A stretch of 64,000 bases of DNA. It comes from Methylobacterium variabile (GTDB lineage Bacteria; Pseudomonadota; Alphaproteobacteria; Rhizobiales; Beijerinckiaceae). This document shows, in pieces, positions 30,778 to 39,142 of the stretch. Made by a program: the position numbers and the translations under genes. Positions within the stretch are counted from its first letter, which is position 1. The number at the start of each line of letters is the position of its first letter. Under the pieces are notes generated by a model. It was not told the origin of the DNA and did not search any database. It saw only the letters and a list, made by a program, of their open reading frames with translations. The stretch lies in assembly GCF_001043975.1 (NCBI RefSeq), contig NZ_LABY01000178.1, positions 1 through 64,000 of the forward strand. The letters run 5' to 3'.

Positions 30778-31062
30778 CGGGGCGGCTCTCGCGAGGAGGG
30801 GAGGGCGGTCTGAGCGATCGTTTCGGACGGCGCGCGCTCCCCGGCGGAGCCCGCGCGTTGGTGTCCGTATGAACCAGAAACCGTGTGAAACCACTAACGC
30901 CGGTCCGCACGCTCCGCGGCGCGGCCCGAGCCTACAGCTAAGCCCGCGCCGGGCCATCCGGTTCCCGGTTGCGACGGGATGAGGCCGGCACCTCGGCTTG
31001 ACAGCTTCCGTGCCCCGTGGTCGGAACGCCCCGGACCGGCGGTCGGCCGGGGCAGCGGAGCG

Positions 31063-31596
31063 GTGAGCGGCGTGGGAGACAGCTTGCGACGGATCGGACG
31101 CCGGGTGCGGGCCGGCACCTTCGGCCTCGCGCTCGCCCTCGGCCTGCCGGCCCCCGCCGCCCTGGCGCAGGGCGCGGTCAAGCAGAGCTTCGAGGACTGG
31201 CAGCTGCGCTGCGAGACGCCTGCCGGCGCCAAGGCCGAGCAATGCGCCCTGGTGCAGTACGTCGCCGCCGAGGACCGGCCGAACCTCACCCTCGTGGTGA
31301 TCGTGCTGAAGACCGCCGACAACCGCGGCACGCTGCTGCGGGTGGTGGCGCCCCTCGGCGTCCTGCTGCCCTCCGGCCTCGGCCTGAAGATCGACCAGGC
31401 CGAGATCGGCCGCACCTCCTTCGTGCGCTGCCTCTCCACCGGCTGCGTCGCCGAGGTGGTGATGGACGACAAGCTGATCAACCAGCTCAAGACCGGCCAG
31501 CAGGCCACCTTCATCGTCTTCCAGACCCCCGAGGAGGGCGTCGGCATCCCCTTGTCCCTCAAGGGGTTCAAGGAAGGCTTCGACAGCCTGAAGTAA
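31063..31596 (+). CDS. invasion-associated locus B (IalB) family protein
   Basis: A protein of about 177 residues with a Sec signal peptide ending in PAALAQG and the IalB domain: SFEDWQLRCETPAG, CALVQY, LLRVVAPLGVLLPSGLGLKID, and FVRCLSTGCVAEVVMDD. IalB-family proteins are periplasmic or outer-membrane proteins of alphaproteobacteria, named from Bartonella but widespread in non-pathogens, with unknown biochemical role. The start is uncertain: the GTG at 31063 gives a normal signal peptide; GTG 31072 and ATG 30979 are alternatives. First gene of a tight four-gene run. Confidence 0.8.
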   Translation: MSGVGDSLRRIGRRVRAGTFGLALALGLPAPAALAQGAVKQSFEDWQLRCETPAGAKAEQCALVQYVAAEDRPNLTLVVIVLKTADNRGTLLRVVAPLGVLLPSGLGLKIDQAEIGRTSFVRCLSTGCVAEVVMDDKLINQLKTGQQATFIVFQTPEEGVGIPLSLKGFKEGFDSLK

Positions 31597-31616
31597 CCCG
31601 ACACCGGGAGAGGACC

Positions 31617-32231
31617 GTGACGGCTGGCTTTCTCCGTATCCCCCGTCTCGCCCTGGCGGCCGCGGCGCTCGTCGGGCTTGCGGCCCCGGCGCTGGCGCAG
31701 ACCGCGCCGCCGCAGGACGAGGGCAATTCCTTCCTCAACATCTTCAAGTACGGCGGCACCACCAAGCCGCCCGAGGCGCCCCCGAGCCCCGACGACGTCT
31801 ACTGCCCGATCATCGACATCACCGAGGGCGGCTCCTCCCTGCAGACCCTGGCGGGCGGCACGGTGCGCACGCAGATCCGCCTCGGCCAGATCAGCCGCTC
31901 GTGCCAGCCCGGGCCGAACGGCAGCACCATCGTCACGGTCGGCGTGCAGGGCGTGGTCCTGCTCGGGCCCGGCGGCGCGCCCGGACGGTTCAACGCCCCG
32001 GTCACCGTGACGGTGAAGAACGGCACCCAGGTCGTCGACCGGCGCAGCCGCCAGGGCGCCGCGACGATCCCGCCGGGTGCGGCCAGCGGCAGCTTCACGG
32101 TGGTGGAAGAGGGCTTCATCGTCCCGGCCGCCCTCGCGCGGGACTTCGAGATCGAGGTCGGCCTCGGCGGGGGCGGCAAGCCGGCCAGGGCGCCGCGGCG
32201 CAAGCCCGCCGCTCCGCCGGCCGACGGCTGA
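31617..32231 (+). CDS. exported protein of unknown function in the IalB operon
   Basis: A 204-residue protein starting at a GTG preceded by GAGAGGA. Signal peptide to about residue 27 (PALAQTAPP), then NSFLNIFKYGGTTKPPEAPP, a Cys pair (DVYCPIID, SRSCQPGP), and a beta-rich body with VTVTVKNGTQVVD that looks like an immunoglobulin-like fold. Lys/Pro-rich C-terminus. I know no named domain for it with confidence. It lies 20 bp after the IalB-like gene and 7 bp before a glycosyltransferase. Confidence 0.7.
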   Translation: MTAGFLRIPRLALAAAALVGLAAPALAQTAPPQDEGNSFLNIFKYGGTTKPPEAPPSPDDVYCPIIDITEGGSSLQTLAGGTVRTQIRLGQISRSCQPGPNGSTIVTVGVQGVVLLGPGGAPGRFNAPVTVTVKNGTQVVDRRSRQGAATIPPGAASGSFTVVEEGFIVPAALARDFEIEVGLGGGGKPARAPRRKPAAPPADG

Positions 32232-32238
32232 CGGGCCG

Positions 32239-34221
32239 GTGGCGCCGGGCACCTGCCGCATCGCGCCCCGCTCGGACGATCCGGACTTCACCCGCGAGCT
32301 GATCCCCGGCGCGGTATCTCCCGGGCGCTGGCTCGCCCTCGACTATGCCCTCGACCGCTTCGCCGAGCCGGTGCGGCCGCTCCTGCGCTTCCGCCGCCGC
32401 GACGGCACCCACGAGGACGCGCTGCTGCCGGGCCCGGTGCTCGGGCGCGCCTCCTGGCTCGGGCCGGTGCCGCCCGGCACGGACGCCATCCTGCTCGCCG
32501 CCCCGGCGGAGGGGTTCCGGATCGAGGCGGCGCGGCTCCTCTCCCGCGCCGCGATGCTCGCCTTCTGCGCCCGGCGGCGGCCGGACAAGCTGCCGGTCGC
32601 CCTCTACCAGTGGCTGCGCCGGGACGCGCGCCGCCTGCGCAACACCCTGCGCATCGCCGCCGGCGTGAGGCCGCTCGCGCAGTATCCGACCTGGAAGGCG
32701 GAGCGTGCCCGGCCCTTCGAGCCCGCCTTCGACCGGATGCCGCTGAAGCCCTTGCCGCGCCTCGGCCTGATCCTGGAGGTGGCGCCGGAGCAGGCCGAGG
32801 CGGTGCGCCGCACGCTCGCCGCCCTCACGGCGCAGAGCCACCGCGACTGGCGCCTCGCCGTGCGCTGGGGCGGCCCGGCGCCCGCCGGCGTCGTGCCGGA
32901 CGATCCGCGGATCGCCGGCGACGGCCTGCCGGATGGGGTCGCGATCGGGCACCTCGCGGCGGGCGACGTCCTCGCGCCCCATGCCCTGGCCCAGCTCGCC
33001 GCCGCCTTCGCCGGGCCGGAGCCGGCGGACCTCGCCTACGCCGACAGCGAGGTGGAGGAGGCCTCGGGCCTGCGCCCGCGCCTCAAGCCGGCCTGGAGCC
33101 CGGACCTCGCCCTGACGACGCTCTATCCCGGCCGGCCGTTCCTCGTCGCGGCGGATCTCGTCGCTCGCAGCGGCTGGGAGCCCGGGCAGGGCGCCCGGGC
33201 GCTTCTCCTCGCCGCGATCCTGGCGGGGCCGGTCCGCCCGCGGCGCATCCCCCGCATCCTCTGCCGCACCGCGCCCGAGGCGCCCGACCCCGACGGCCAC
33301 GCCGCCGACCTCGCGGCGGCGTTGCGCCGGGCGGGCGCGCCCGCCGCCATGGTGCGCAGCGGCGACACCCTCGACCTCGACTGGCCGCTGCCCGAGCCGG
33401 CGCCGCTCGTCTCGGTGGTGATCCCGACCCGCGACCGGCCGGAGCTGCTGCGGGTGGCGGTGCAGGGCGTGCTGCGCGACACCGCCTACCCGGCCCTCGA
33501 ACTCGTCATCGTCGACAACGGCTCGACCGATCCGGCCGTCGCCGCCCTCTACGCCGAGTGGGACGCCGACCCGCGGGTGCGCCGCCTCGAGCGTCCCGGC
33601 CCGTTCAACTTCTCGGCCCTCGTCAACGACGGCGCCGCCGCCGCCCGCGGCGACGTCCTGGTGCTCCTCAACAACGACGTCGAGGTGCTGCACCCCGACT
33701 GGCTCTCCGCGATGGTGCGCCAGGCCCTGCGGCCGGAGGTCGGCGCCGTCGGGGCCAAGCTCCTGTTCGGCAACGGCCGGCTGCAGCATGCCGGCGTCGT
33801 GGTCGGGCTCGGCGGCCGGGCCGGGCACATCCTGCGCAACCGCCCGGCCGACACGCCGGGCCATCTCGGCCGGCTCACCGTCGCCCACGAGGTCGCGGGC
33901 GTCACCGCCGCCTGCCTGGCGGTGGCCAGGGCGAAGTTCGCGGCCGTCGGCGGCCTCGACGCCGAGGCCTTCCCGATCGACTTCAACGACATCGACCTTT
34001 GCCTGCGCCTCCGGGCGGCGGGCTGGAGGTCGGTCTGGACGCCGCGGGCGGTGCTGGCCCACCACGAGTCGGTCAGCCGCGGCCCGAGCGTCGGCGCCGC
34101 CCGGCTGCGGTTCGACGCCGAGGGCGAGCGCTTCGCCGCGCGCTGGCGGGCCATGATCCGCGACGACCCGTACTATCACCCGGCCTTCTCGGTCACGACC
34201 TTCGGGGAGGAGCTGGAGTGA
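32239..34221 (+). CDS. large glycosyltransferase family 2 protein
   Basis: A 660-residue protein beginning at a GTG 7 bp after the preceding stop. The C-terminal 280 residues are a complete GT2 domain: VSVVIPTRDRPELL, IVDNGSTDP, FNFSALVNDGAA, the acidic metal site NNDVEVLHPDWL, and FNDIDLCLRLRAAG. Residues about 175-310 are a degenerate second GT2-like unit (LILEVAPEQAEAVRRTLAAL...YADSEVEE) without the nucleotide-binding signature. It probably adds sugars to a surface polysaccharide. The stop overlaps the GTG of the next gene. Confidence 0.82.
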   Translation: MAPGTCRIAPRSDDPDFTRELIPGAVSPGRWLALDYALDRFAEPVRPLLRFRRRDGTHEDALLPGPVLGRASWLGPVPPGTDAILLAAPAEGFRIEAARLLSRAAMLAFCARRRPDKLPVALYQWLRRDARRLRNTLRIAAGVRPLAQYPTWKAERARPFEPAFDRMPLKPLPRLGLILEVAPEQAEAVRRTLAALTAQSHRDWRLAVRWGGPAPAGVVPDDPRIAGDGLPDGVAIGHLAAGDVLAPHALAQLAAAFAGPEPADLAYADSEVEEASGLRPRLKPAWSPDLALTTLYPGRPFLVAADLVARSGWEPGQGARALLLAAILAGPVRPRRIPRILCRTAPEAPDPDGHAADLAAALRRAGAPAAMVRSGDTLDLDWPLPEPAPLVSVVIPTRDRPELLRVAVQGVLRDTAYPALELVIVDNGSTDPAVAALYAEWDADPRVRRLERPGPFNFSALVNDGAAAARGDVLVLLNNDVEVLHPDWLSAMVRQALRPEVGAVGAKLLFGNGRLQHAGVVVGLGGRAGHILRNRPADTPGHLGRLTVAHEVAGVTAACLAVARAKFAAVGGLDAEAFPIDFNDIDLCLRLRAAGWRSVWTPRAVLAHHESVSRGPSVGAARLRFDAEGERFAARWRAMIRDDPYYHPAFSVTTFGEELE

Positions 34222-35852
34222 GGCTCCCGCCCCATCCGGCCTTCGACCTGCTGCGCTTCGCGGACGATCAGCCCGGCGCCGCCCGGCGCTGGCGCGCCGG
34301 GGCCCTCCTCGCGGCCCGGCACCCGGGCGAGGCCTGGCAGGTCGTCCGCGCGCTCCTCGCCGGCAAGCGGGTGCGGGCCCGCGACCGTGCCGCGATCCTC
34401 TGGGGCGCCCGCCACGCCCTGCATCCGCCGCCGTTCGCGGCGGGGAAGGCCGAGGCCGTGCCGGGCCTGCGCGTGGCGACGTCCGCCGAGATCCTGTCGG
34501 AGGGCGCCGGCCCGGCCGCGATCGTGGTGCTGACGGCGCCCGGCCACCGGCTCGTGCCGGGTGCGGCCCCCGCCATCGCGGAGGTCTTCGCGGCCGAGCC
34601 CGGCCTCGAGGCCCTCTACGGCGACGCTCTGGTGCTCGGGCCCGGGGGGAAGCCGCTGCTGCCGGTGCTGCGCCCGGCCTTCGATCCCGACTACCTGCTC
34701 GCCACCGACTATGTCGGCCCGGTGGTGGCCCTGCGCCGGCAGGCCCTGGACCGCCTCGGGCTCGATCCGTCCCTGCCCGGCGCCGAGGCCGCCGACCTGC
34801 TGCTGCGCCTCGCGGCCGAGGGACTCGGCACCATCCGCCACCTGCCGCGCCTGCTCTCGACGTGGTCCCCGTTCGAGGCCGCGCCGCCGGTCACCCCCGA
34901 GGTCTGGCGCCGGTCGCGGCGCGCCCTCGCCGAGCGCAGCCTCGCCGGGGTCGGCCGCGTCGAGGAGGCGGGCGGCGTCCTCGTCTCGCGCCGGACCCTG
35001 CCCGAGCCGCCCCGCGCCACCGTGATCGTGCCGACCCGCGACCGGGTCGCGCTGCTGCGCACCTGCCTCGAGAGCCTCGTCGCCCGCACCGACTGGCCGG
35101 AGCGGGAGATCATCGTCTGCGACAACGACAGCCGCGAGCCCGAGACCCACGCGTATTTCCGTGAGCTGGAGCAGCGCGGCCTCGCCCGGGTGCTGCCCTG
35201 CCCCGGCCCGTTCAACTTCGCCGCGATGAACAACCGGGCGGCGAGCGAGGCCAGCGGCAGGCTCCTCGCCTTCGTCAACAACGACGTCGAGGCGATCCAT
35301 CCCGACTGGCTCGCCCGGATGGCCGGCGAGGCCCTGCGGCCGGAGGTCGGGGCGGTGGGGGCGAAGCTCCTCGATGCCGAGGGCCGGATCCAGCACGGCG
35401 GCATCGTCCTCGGCGCCGGAGGCCTCGTCACCCACGCCCACCGGCATTTCCCCGGCGACGCCCCGGGCTACCTGCACCGCCTGCGGGCGACGCACCGGGT
35501 CTCGGCGGTGACGGCGGCCTGCCTGGTGATCGAGGCCGAAAAATTCCGGGCGGTGGGGGGCTTCGACGCCGAGGCCTTCGCGGTCGACTTCAACGACGTC
35601 GACCTGTGCCTGCGCCTCGACCGGGCCGGGTACCGCAACCTGATCGTGCCGGGCGCCGTGCTCCACCACCGCGAGGCGGCGAGCCGCCGCTGGACCCCGG
35701 CGGCGCAGGAGCGCCACGCCGCCGAGGTGGCGCGGCTGCGCGAGCGCTGGGGCGAGGCGCTGGCCGCCGACCCCTGGTACAATCCCGGCTTCGACCCGCG
35801 CTCCGGCGCCTACCTGCGCCTGCGAGACCCGATCGAGGGCAATCCGCGCTGA
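34218..35852 (+). CDS. glycosyltransferase family 2 protein, paralogue of the preceding gene
   Basis: A 544-residue protein coupled to its paralogue by GTGA. The C-terminal GT2 domain (RATVIVPTRDRVALL, CDNDSREP, FNFAAMNNRAA, NNDVEAIHPDWL, FNDVDLCLRLDRAG) is intact. The N-terminal part is a shortened GT2-like remnant (LYGDALVLGPGGKPLLP). The pair resembles rhamnosyl-type transferases of surface-glycan clusters, but the donor and acceptor are not readable. Last gene of the IalB-GT2 run; a repeat element starts 13 bp after its stop. Confidence 0.82.
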   Translation: MRLPPHPAFDLLRFADDQPGAARRWRAGALLAARHPGEAWQVVRALLAGKRVRARDRAAILWGARHALHPPPFAAGKAEAVPGLRVATSAEILSEGAGPAAIVVLTAPGHRLVPGAAPAIAEVFAAEPGLEALYGDALVLGPGGKPLLPVLRPAFDPDYLLATDYVGPVVALRRQALDRLGLDPSLPGAEAADLLLRLAAEGLGTIRHLPRLLSTWSPFEAAPPVTPEVWRRSRRALAERSLAGVGRVEEAGGVLVSRRTLPEPPRATVIVPTRDRVALLRTCLESLVARTDWPEREIIVCDNDSREPETHAYFRELEQRGLARVLPCPGPFNFAAMNNRAASEASGRLLAFVNNDVEAIHPDWLARMAGEALRPEVGAVGAKLLDAEGRIQHGGIVLGAGGLVTHAHRHFPGDAPGYLHRLRATHRVSAVTAACLVIEAEKFRAVGGFDAEAFAVDFNDVDLCLRLDRAGYRNLIVPGAVLHHREAASRRWTPAAQERHAAEVARLRERWGEALAADPWYNPGFDPRSGAYLRLRDPIEGNPR

Positions 35853-35864
35853 CGCGCGCCTCAC

Positions 35865-35895
35865 GGGTCAGAACTCAATCAGCTTGACCGTGCGA
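35865..35895 (+). repeat. 31-bp terminal-type repeat, left copy
   Basis: Contains CAATCAGCTTGACCGTGCGA. It matches, inverted and with one difference in 31, the copy at 37448-37478. A diverged direct copy (26 of 31) is at 63644-63674. It starts 13 bp after the second glycosyltransferase gene. Confidence 0.8.
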
Positions 35896-36178
35896 TGGAC
35901 TGCTGAGGGTGGGGAGCGGCGGTTCAATAGGTGGATGCTGAACGGCAGGATCGCGCCAGAAGCCGACATCCGAATTTTCACGTCTAACGGTCCGCTCATG
36001 ATTTAGAGGTGTGATCTCTTATTTAGAGGTGCGATCTCCTAGCCGAGCGCGACGCCGTGACTGCTTGGTAGTCGCATCATGACCGTTGCCAGCCTTGCGG
36101 CCTGAAGCGCCTGGAGCATCGATCTGTTAGGATGAAGCGCGAACGCGACCCGTCGATGCCGGCTGGCAGGAGGCTGAC
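35896..36178. other. non-coding sequence inside the inverted-repeat unit
   Basis: No gene seen. It shows GGGTGGGGAGCGG, also present after the copy at 63644, and the tandem 20-mers at 36001-36040. The ribosome binding site GGAGG lies 10 bp before the hydrolase ATG. Confidence 0.5.
36001..36040. repeat. tandem 20-bp direct repeat
   Basis: ATTTAGAGGTGTGATCTCTT is followed at once by ATTTAGAGGTGCGATCTCCT (18 of 20 identical). It lies 140-180 bp upstream of the exported hydrolase; each copy has an AGAG/CTCT-like dyad, so it could be a repeated operator or an old insertion footprint. Confidence 0.7.
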
Positions 36179-37057
36179 ATGAAGCGATGCGTTACCTTTG
36201 TGTTGGCGATGGTGCTTGCCATCGGGCCGGCCTCGGCCGACCCGGTGGAGCTCTCAACCTTCCGCGACCTGCCGAGGCCCAACCCCACTGTGCAGGTCGC
36301 GTACGGCGAAGCGCTCGCCCAGGGCGTGGACGTGTTCCTGCCCGACGGCCCCGGCCTGCATCCGGTCGCAGTGCTCATCCATGGCGGGTGCTGGAGCGCC
36401 ACCACCGCTGGGCGGGAGCAGATGCGGCACCTCGGGGCGGAGCTGGCGCAGCGCGGCATCGCGGTCTGGAGCATCGGCTACCGCCGCGCCAACGAGGCCG
36501 GGGGCGGGTATCCCGGCACCTACCAGGACGTCCGCGCGGCTCTTGACCGGCTGACCGAGGACGCCCCCACCTACCGGCTGGACCTCTCGCGGGTGGTGCT
36601 CGCCGGGCACTCGGCGGGCGGCCATCTCGCATTATGGGCGGTGTCGCGCGGATCGCTTCCAACCGGAAGCCAGCTGTACGGGTCACCTCAGTTCGTGCCA
36701 CGCGCGGTGATCAGCTTGGGCGGCGTGGGCGACCTCGCCACGTTTGCCCGGTTCGTCCCGGTGCTGTGCGGCCCCGGCATCGCGGAACGTCTCGCCCCGG
36801 CGGACAAGCTCGCGGAGGTCTCGCCCGCGGCCCTCACGCCGTCAGCGGGGTCGATCGTCATGGTCAGCGGCGTGCTCGACCGGCTGATCCCGCCCTGGGT
36901 CGCCTATGACTATGCCCGTGCCCTCAGAGGCAAGTCCGCGATCGAGCCGAGGCTGGTCAACATCCCGGAGGCCGGTCACTTCGACCTGGTCACGCCGTCT
37001 GCGCCAGCCTGGAAGCAGGCGCGCAGCCTCATCGAGGAGGCGCTGGAAGTCCGGTGA
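36179..37057 (+). CDS. exported alpha/beta hydrolase
   Basis: A 292-residue protein with a Sec signal peptide (cleavage near ASADP, residue 20). The fold is of the BD-FAE/kynurenine-formamidase-like esterase type: oxyanion loop LIHGGCW, nucleophile GHSAGGH, and C-terminal DRLIPPWVAYDYA and EAGHFDLV giving the Asp and His. RBS GGAGG is 7 nt before the ATG. Codon usage is less GC-extreme than its neighbours, and it sits inside a unit bounded by inverted repeats, suggesting acquisition. Substrate unknown. Confidence 0.8.
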   Translation: MKRCVTFVLAMVLAIGPASADPVELSTFRDLPRPNPTVQVAYGEALAQGVDVFLPDGPGLHPVAVLIHGGCWSATTAGREQMRHLGAELAQRGIAVWSIGYRRANEAGGGYPGTYQDVRAALDRLTEDAPTYRLDLSRVVLAGHSAGGHLALWAVSRGSLPTGSQLYGSPQFVPRAVISLGGVGDLATFARFVPVLCGPGIAERLAPADKLAEVSPAALTPSAGSIVMVSGVLDRLIPPWVAYDYARALRGKSAIEPRLVNIPEAGHFDLVTPSAPAWKQARSLIEEALEVR

Positions 37058-37447
37058 GCGGAATTTAAAGGGAGGCTGGCGAGCGGGGTTGTCCGCCTCT
37101 CAAGCCTGGAAACGCAGTCATCGCCGCCACCGGCTTCATCGTGGCCAGCTTGTCCGCCGGCACACTCGCCGCCTGCCCAGGGCGGGGTCGGAATGTATTG
37201 ACACGAGTTCACTACGGCAGCGGCATCCTCGGAGCCGGCCTTATCAGCGCCTTCTCCAGCGGCATGGCATCCATGGCTTGGGGTGTGGCCCGCGCCAAAC
37301 TCGACAGTGCTGCCACGCCGCTGCCTGCCACTCCGACACATGGGGGCAGAACCTGTTCATATCAGGCCCTGCAGGCCAGCTTTTTCCGTCCAAGCGGCCA
37401 TTCAAACCGGCAAGGCGGACGGTCCGGCAGGGGCTGCGAGCGGCCCC
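37058..37447. other. apparently decayed or non-coding sequence
   Basis: No convincing gene. An open frame at 37141-37464 begins with a hydrophobic stretch reading back to AVIAATGFIVASLSAGTLAAC, but has no ribosome binding site, no recognisable domain, and runs into the inverted repeat. It may be the remnant of a small membrane protein. Confidence 0.4.
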
Positions 37448-37478
37448 TCGCACGGTCAAGCTGATTGAGTTTTGACCC
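37448..37478 (-). repeat. 31-bp terminal-type repeat, right inverted copy
   Basis: Reverse complement of the repeat at 35865 with 30 of 31 identical. Together they bound a 1614-bp unit. No clear target-site duplication flanks it. Confidence 0.8.
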
Positions 37479-37581
37479 TCAGCGGACGAAGCGCCGGCAA
37501 GCCAACGCGTCGTCCGTGTATGTCTGAGTTCTGTCGCCGATCGTTTTTCGCAAACCTGATCACCACTCTTGCGAAATCCGC

Positions 37582-38850
37582 TCAGCGCACCAGTGCCCCG
37601 TAGAGCAGGTTCTTGAACAGGAAGCGGGTTTTCTGCCGGGTGCTGGGACCGGCCGACAGGAAGATCCCGACGATCCCCTCCTTGCGGTCGACCGTGAAGC
37701 TGGTGCCGCCGGCGCCGGCCCACATCGCATCGCCCTTCGAGCCCGGGATCCAGGCCCCGCCCTCGTCGAGGCGCACGCCCCAGCCGAGGCCGAAGCCGTA
37801 GCCCGGACCCGTGGTCGGCGTCGGCGAGCCCTCCAGCCCCTGGATGTGGTTGGCGAGCATGAACTCGACCGATTCGCGCGACAGGATCCGCACGCCGTCG
37901 AGTTCGCCGCCATTCGCCACCATCTGGGCGAAGCGGAGATAGTCGCCCGCCGTGATGACCGCGCCGGCTCCGCCATGGACGTAGCGCTTGCCCGGGTCCT
38001 GCTCGCTGCGGGCGAGCTTCCACAGGTCGGCTCGGAGCGGGTCGGACTCATAGGCATCGGCGAGGCGCGGCGCCTGATCGGGCCTGAGCTGGAAACTGGT
38101 CTCGGTCATGCCGAGGGGCTTGAAGATCATCTCGTCGAGGTGGAGGTCGAGGCGCTTGCCCGCCACCTTCTCGACCACGAGGCCGAGGACGTCGGTCGCC
38201 ACCGAGTATTCCCAGCGCGTGCCGGGCTCGTAGGCGAGCGGGATCGCCGCGAGGCGCTTGACGAACTCCTCGTTGGAGATGTCGGTTTCCAGGCTCTCGA
38301 CGTCGGCCTTCTCGTAGGCCTCCTTCATCTCCGGGAACGGTGCCGACCCGCTATAGGTGAAGCCTGCGGTGTGACGGATCAGGTCCCAGACCAGGATCGG
38401 GCGCTTGGCCGGCACCGCGACCCGGCTCGTGCGGCCGCGCTCGTCGCGCACCTCCTGGTAGACTTTCATGTCCTTGAACTCGGGGAAGTACTGCGAGAGC
38501 GGGTCGCGCAGGCCGAGCCTGCCCTGCTCCATCAGGGCGATCGCCGCCACCGAGACGATCGGCTTCGTCATCGAGAAGCCGCGGAACACCGCCTCGCGGG
38601 GCATCGGCTTGGTCTTCGCCGAATCGAGGAAGCCGTGCGCTTCGAAATGCACGATCTTGCCGTTGCGGGCGATCAGCGTCACCGCGCCCGGAATCGTGCC
38701 GCCGTCGATCTCCCGCTTCATCGCCGGGCCGATGCGGGCCAGCCGCTCGGCCGAGAAGCCCTCCGGCGTGGCGGTGTCGGCAGCGGGGGCCGGCCCGGCC
38801 CACAGCATGACGGCGAGCGCGAGCGATGCCGCGCGCGTGGCGTTGCGCAT
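37582..38850 (-). CDS. exported serine hydrolase, class C beta-lactamase/EstB family
   Basis: A 422-residue protein with a Sec signal peptide (AGPAPAADT, cleavage near 23). The serine-lysine pair is in FSMTKPIV (SxxK), the tyrosine motif is YSV in RWEYSVATDVLGLV, and GAGGTSF takes the place of KTG. These proteins are esterases or D-amino peptide hydrolases more often than beta-lactamases, so antibiotic resistance should not be assumed. Stands alone, downstream of purC and its terminator on the same strand. Confidence 0.85.
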   Translation of the reverse strand: MRNATRAASLALAVMLWAGPAPAADTATPEGFSAERLARIGPAMKREIDGGTIPGAVTLIARNGKIVHFEAHGFLDSAKTKPMPREAVFRGFSMTKPIVSVAAIALMEQGRLGLRDPLSQYFPEFKDMKVYQEVRDERGRTSRVAVPAKRPILVWDLIRHTAGFTYSGSAPFPEMKEAYEKADVESLETDISNEEFVKRLAAIPLAYEPGTRWEYSVATDVLGLVVEKVAGKRLDLHLDEMIFKPLGMTETSFQLRPDQAPRLADAYESDPLRADLWKLARSEQDPGKRYVHGGAGAVITAGDYLRFAQMVANGGELDGVRILSRESVEFMLANHIQGLEGSPTPTTGPGYGFGLGWGVRLDEGGAWIPGSKGDAMWAGAGGTSFTVDRKEGIVGIFLSAGPSTRQKTRFLFKNLLYGALVR

Positions 38851-39027
38851 GTCGTGTGTCCTCCCATTTTTCGCGCAGCATAAGCGTGGCGGTTCGGGAG
38901 GACCAGATGGTGAGCCGCTGACGGTGCGGGACGGGGCGGATCCTGGTGCGTCCGCCGTGCCGCCGTGCTCGCTGCCCCCAAGGGCGGTCCCGGGGACATC
39001 GCGTCCTTGCCACCGCCCATAGGCAAA

Positions 39028-39062
39028 CAGCGGTCCGAGGGTTGGAACCCCTCGGGCCGCTG
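39028..39062. terminator. 14-bp stem hairpin between purC and the serine hydrolase
   Basis: Arms CAGCGGTCCGAGGG and CCCTCGGGCCGCTG (one G-T pair) with a 7-nt loop; read on the minus strand it is followed by TTTGCC. A second stop signal after purC, or a leader hairpin of the hydrolase. Confidence 0.5.
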
Positions 39063-39079
39063 TTCATCGAACGATGAAC
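39062..39079. promoter_or_regulatory. perfect palindrome, candidate operator
   Basis: GTTCATCG and CGATGAAC separated by 2 bp. It lies between two hairpins in the purC-hydrolase gap, about 210 bp before the hydrolase start. Function unknown. Confidence 0.3.
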
Positions 39080-39108
39080 CGGGCGTGCTCGTCGCACGGA
39101 GGCCGCAG

Positions 39109-39137
39109 CCGGACCGGCTCGCGAGGAGCCGGTCCGG
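39109..39137 (-). terminator. purC terminator
   Basis: Arms CCGGACCGGCTC/GAGCCGGTCCGG, 12 bp with a 5-nt loop, starting 6 bp after the purC stop on the minus strand; no long T-run. Confidence 0.6.
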
Positions 39138-39142
39138 GCCGT

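Noticed and set aside
37141-37464. Possible 107-residue protein after the exported hydrolase
   Set aside because: No ribosome binding site, no domain, and the frame runs into the inverted repeat; treated as decayed sequence.
37582-38850. Antibiotic-resistance beta-lactamase
   Set aside because: The class C fold is shared by many esterases; the KTG motif is altered and there is no ampR-like neighbour.
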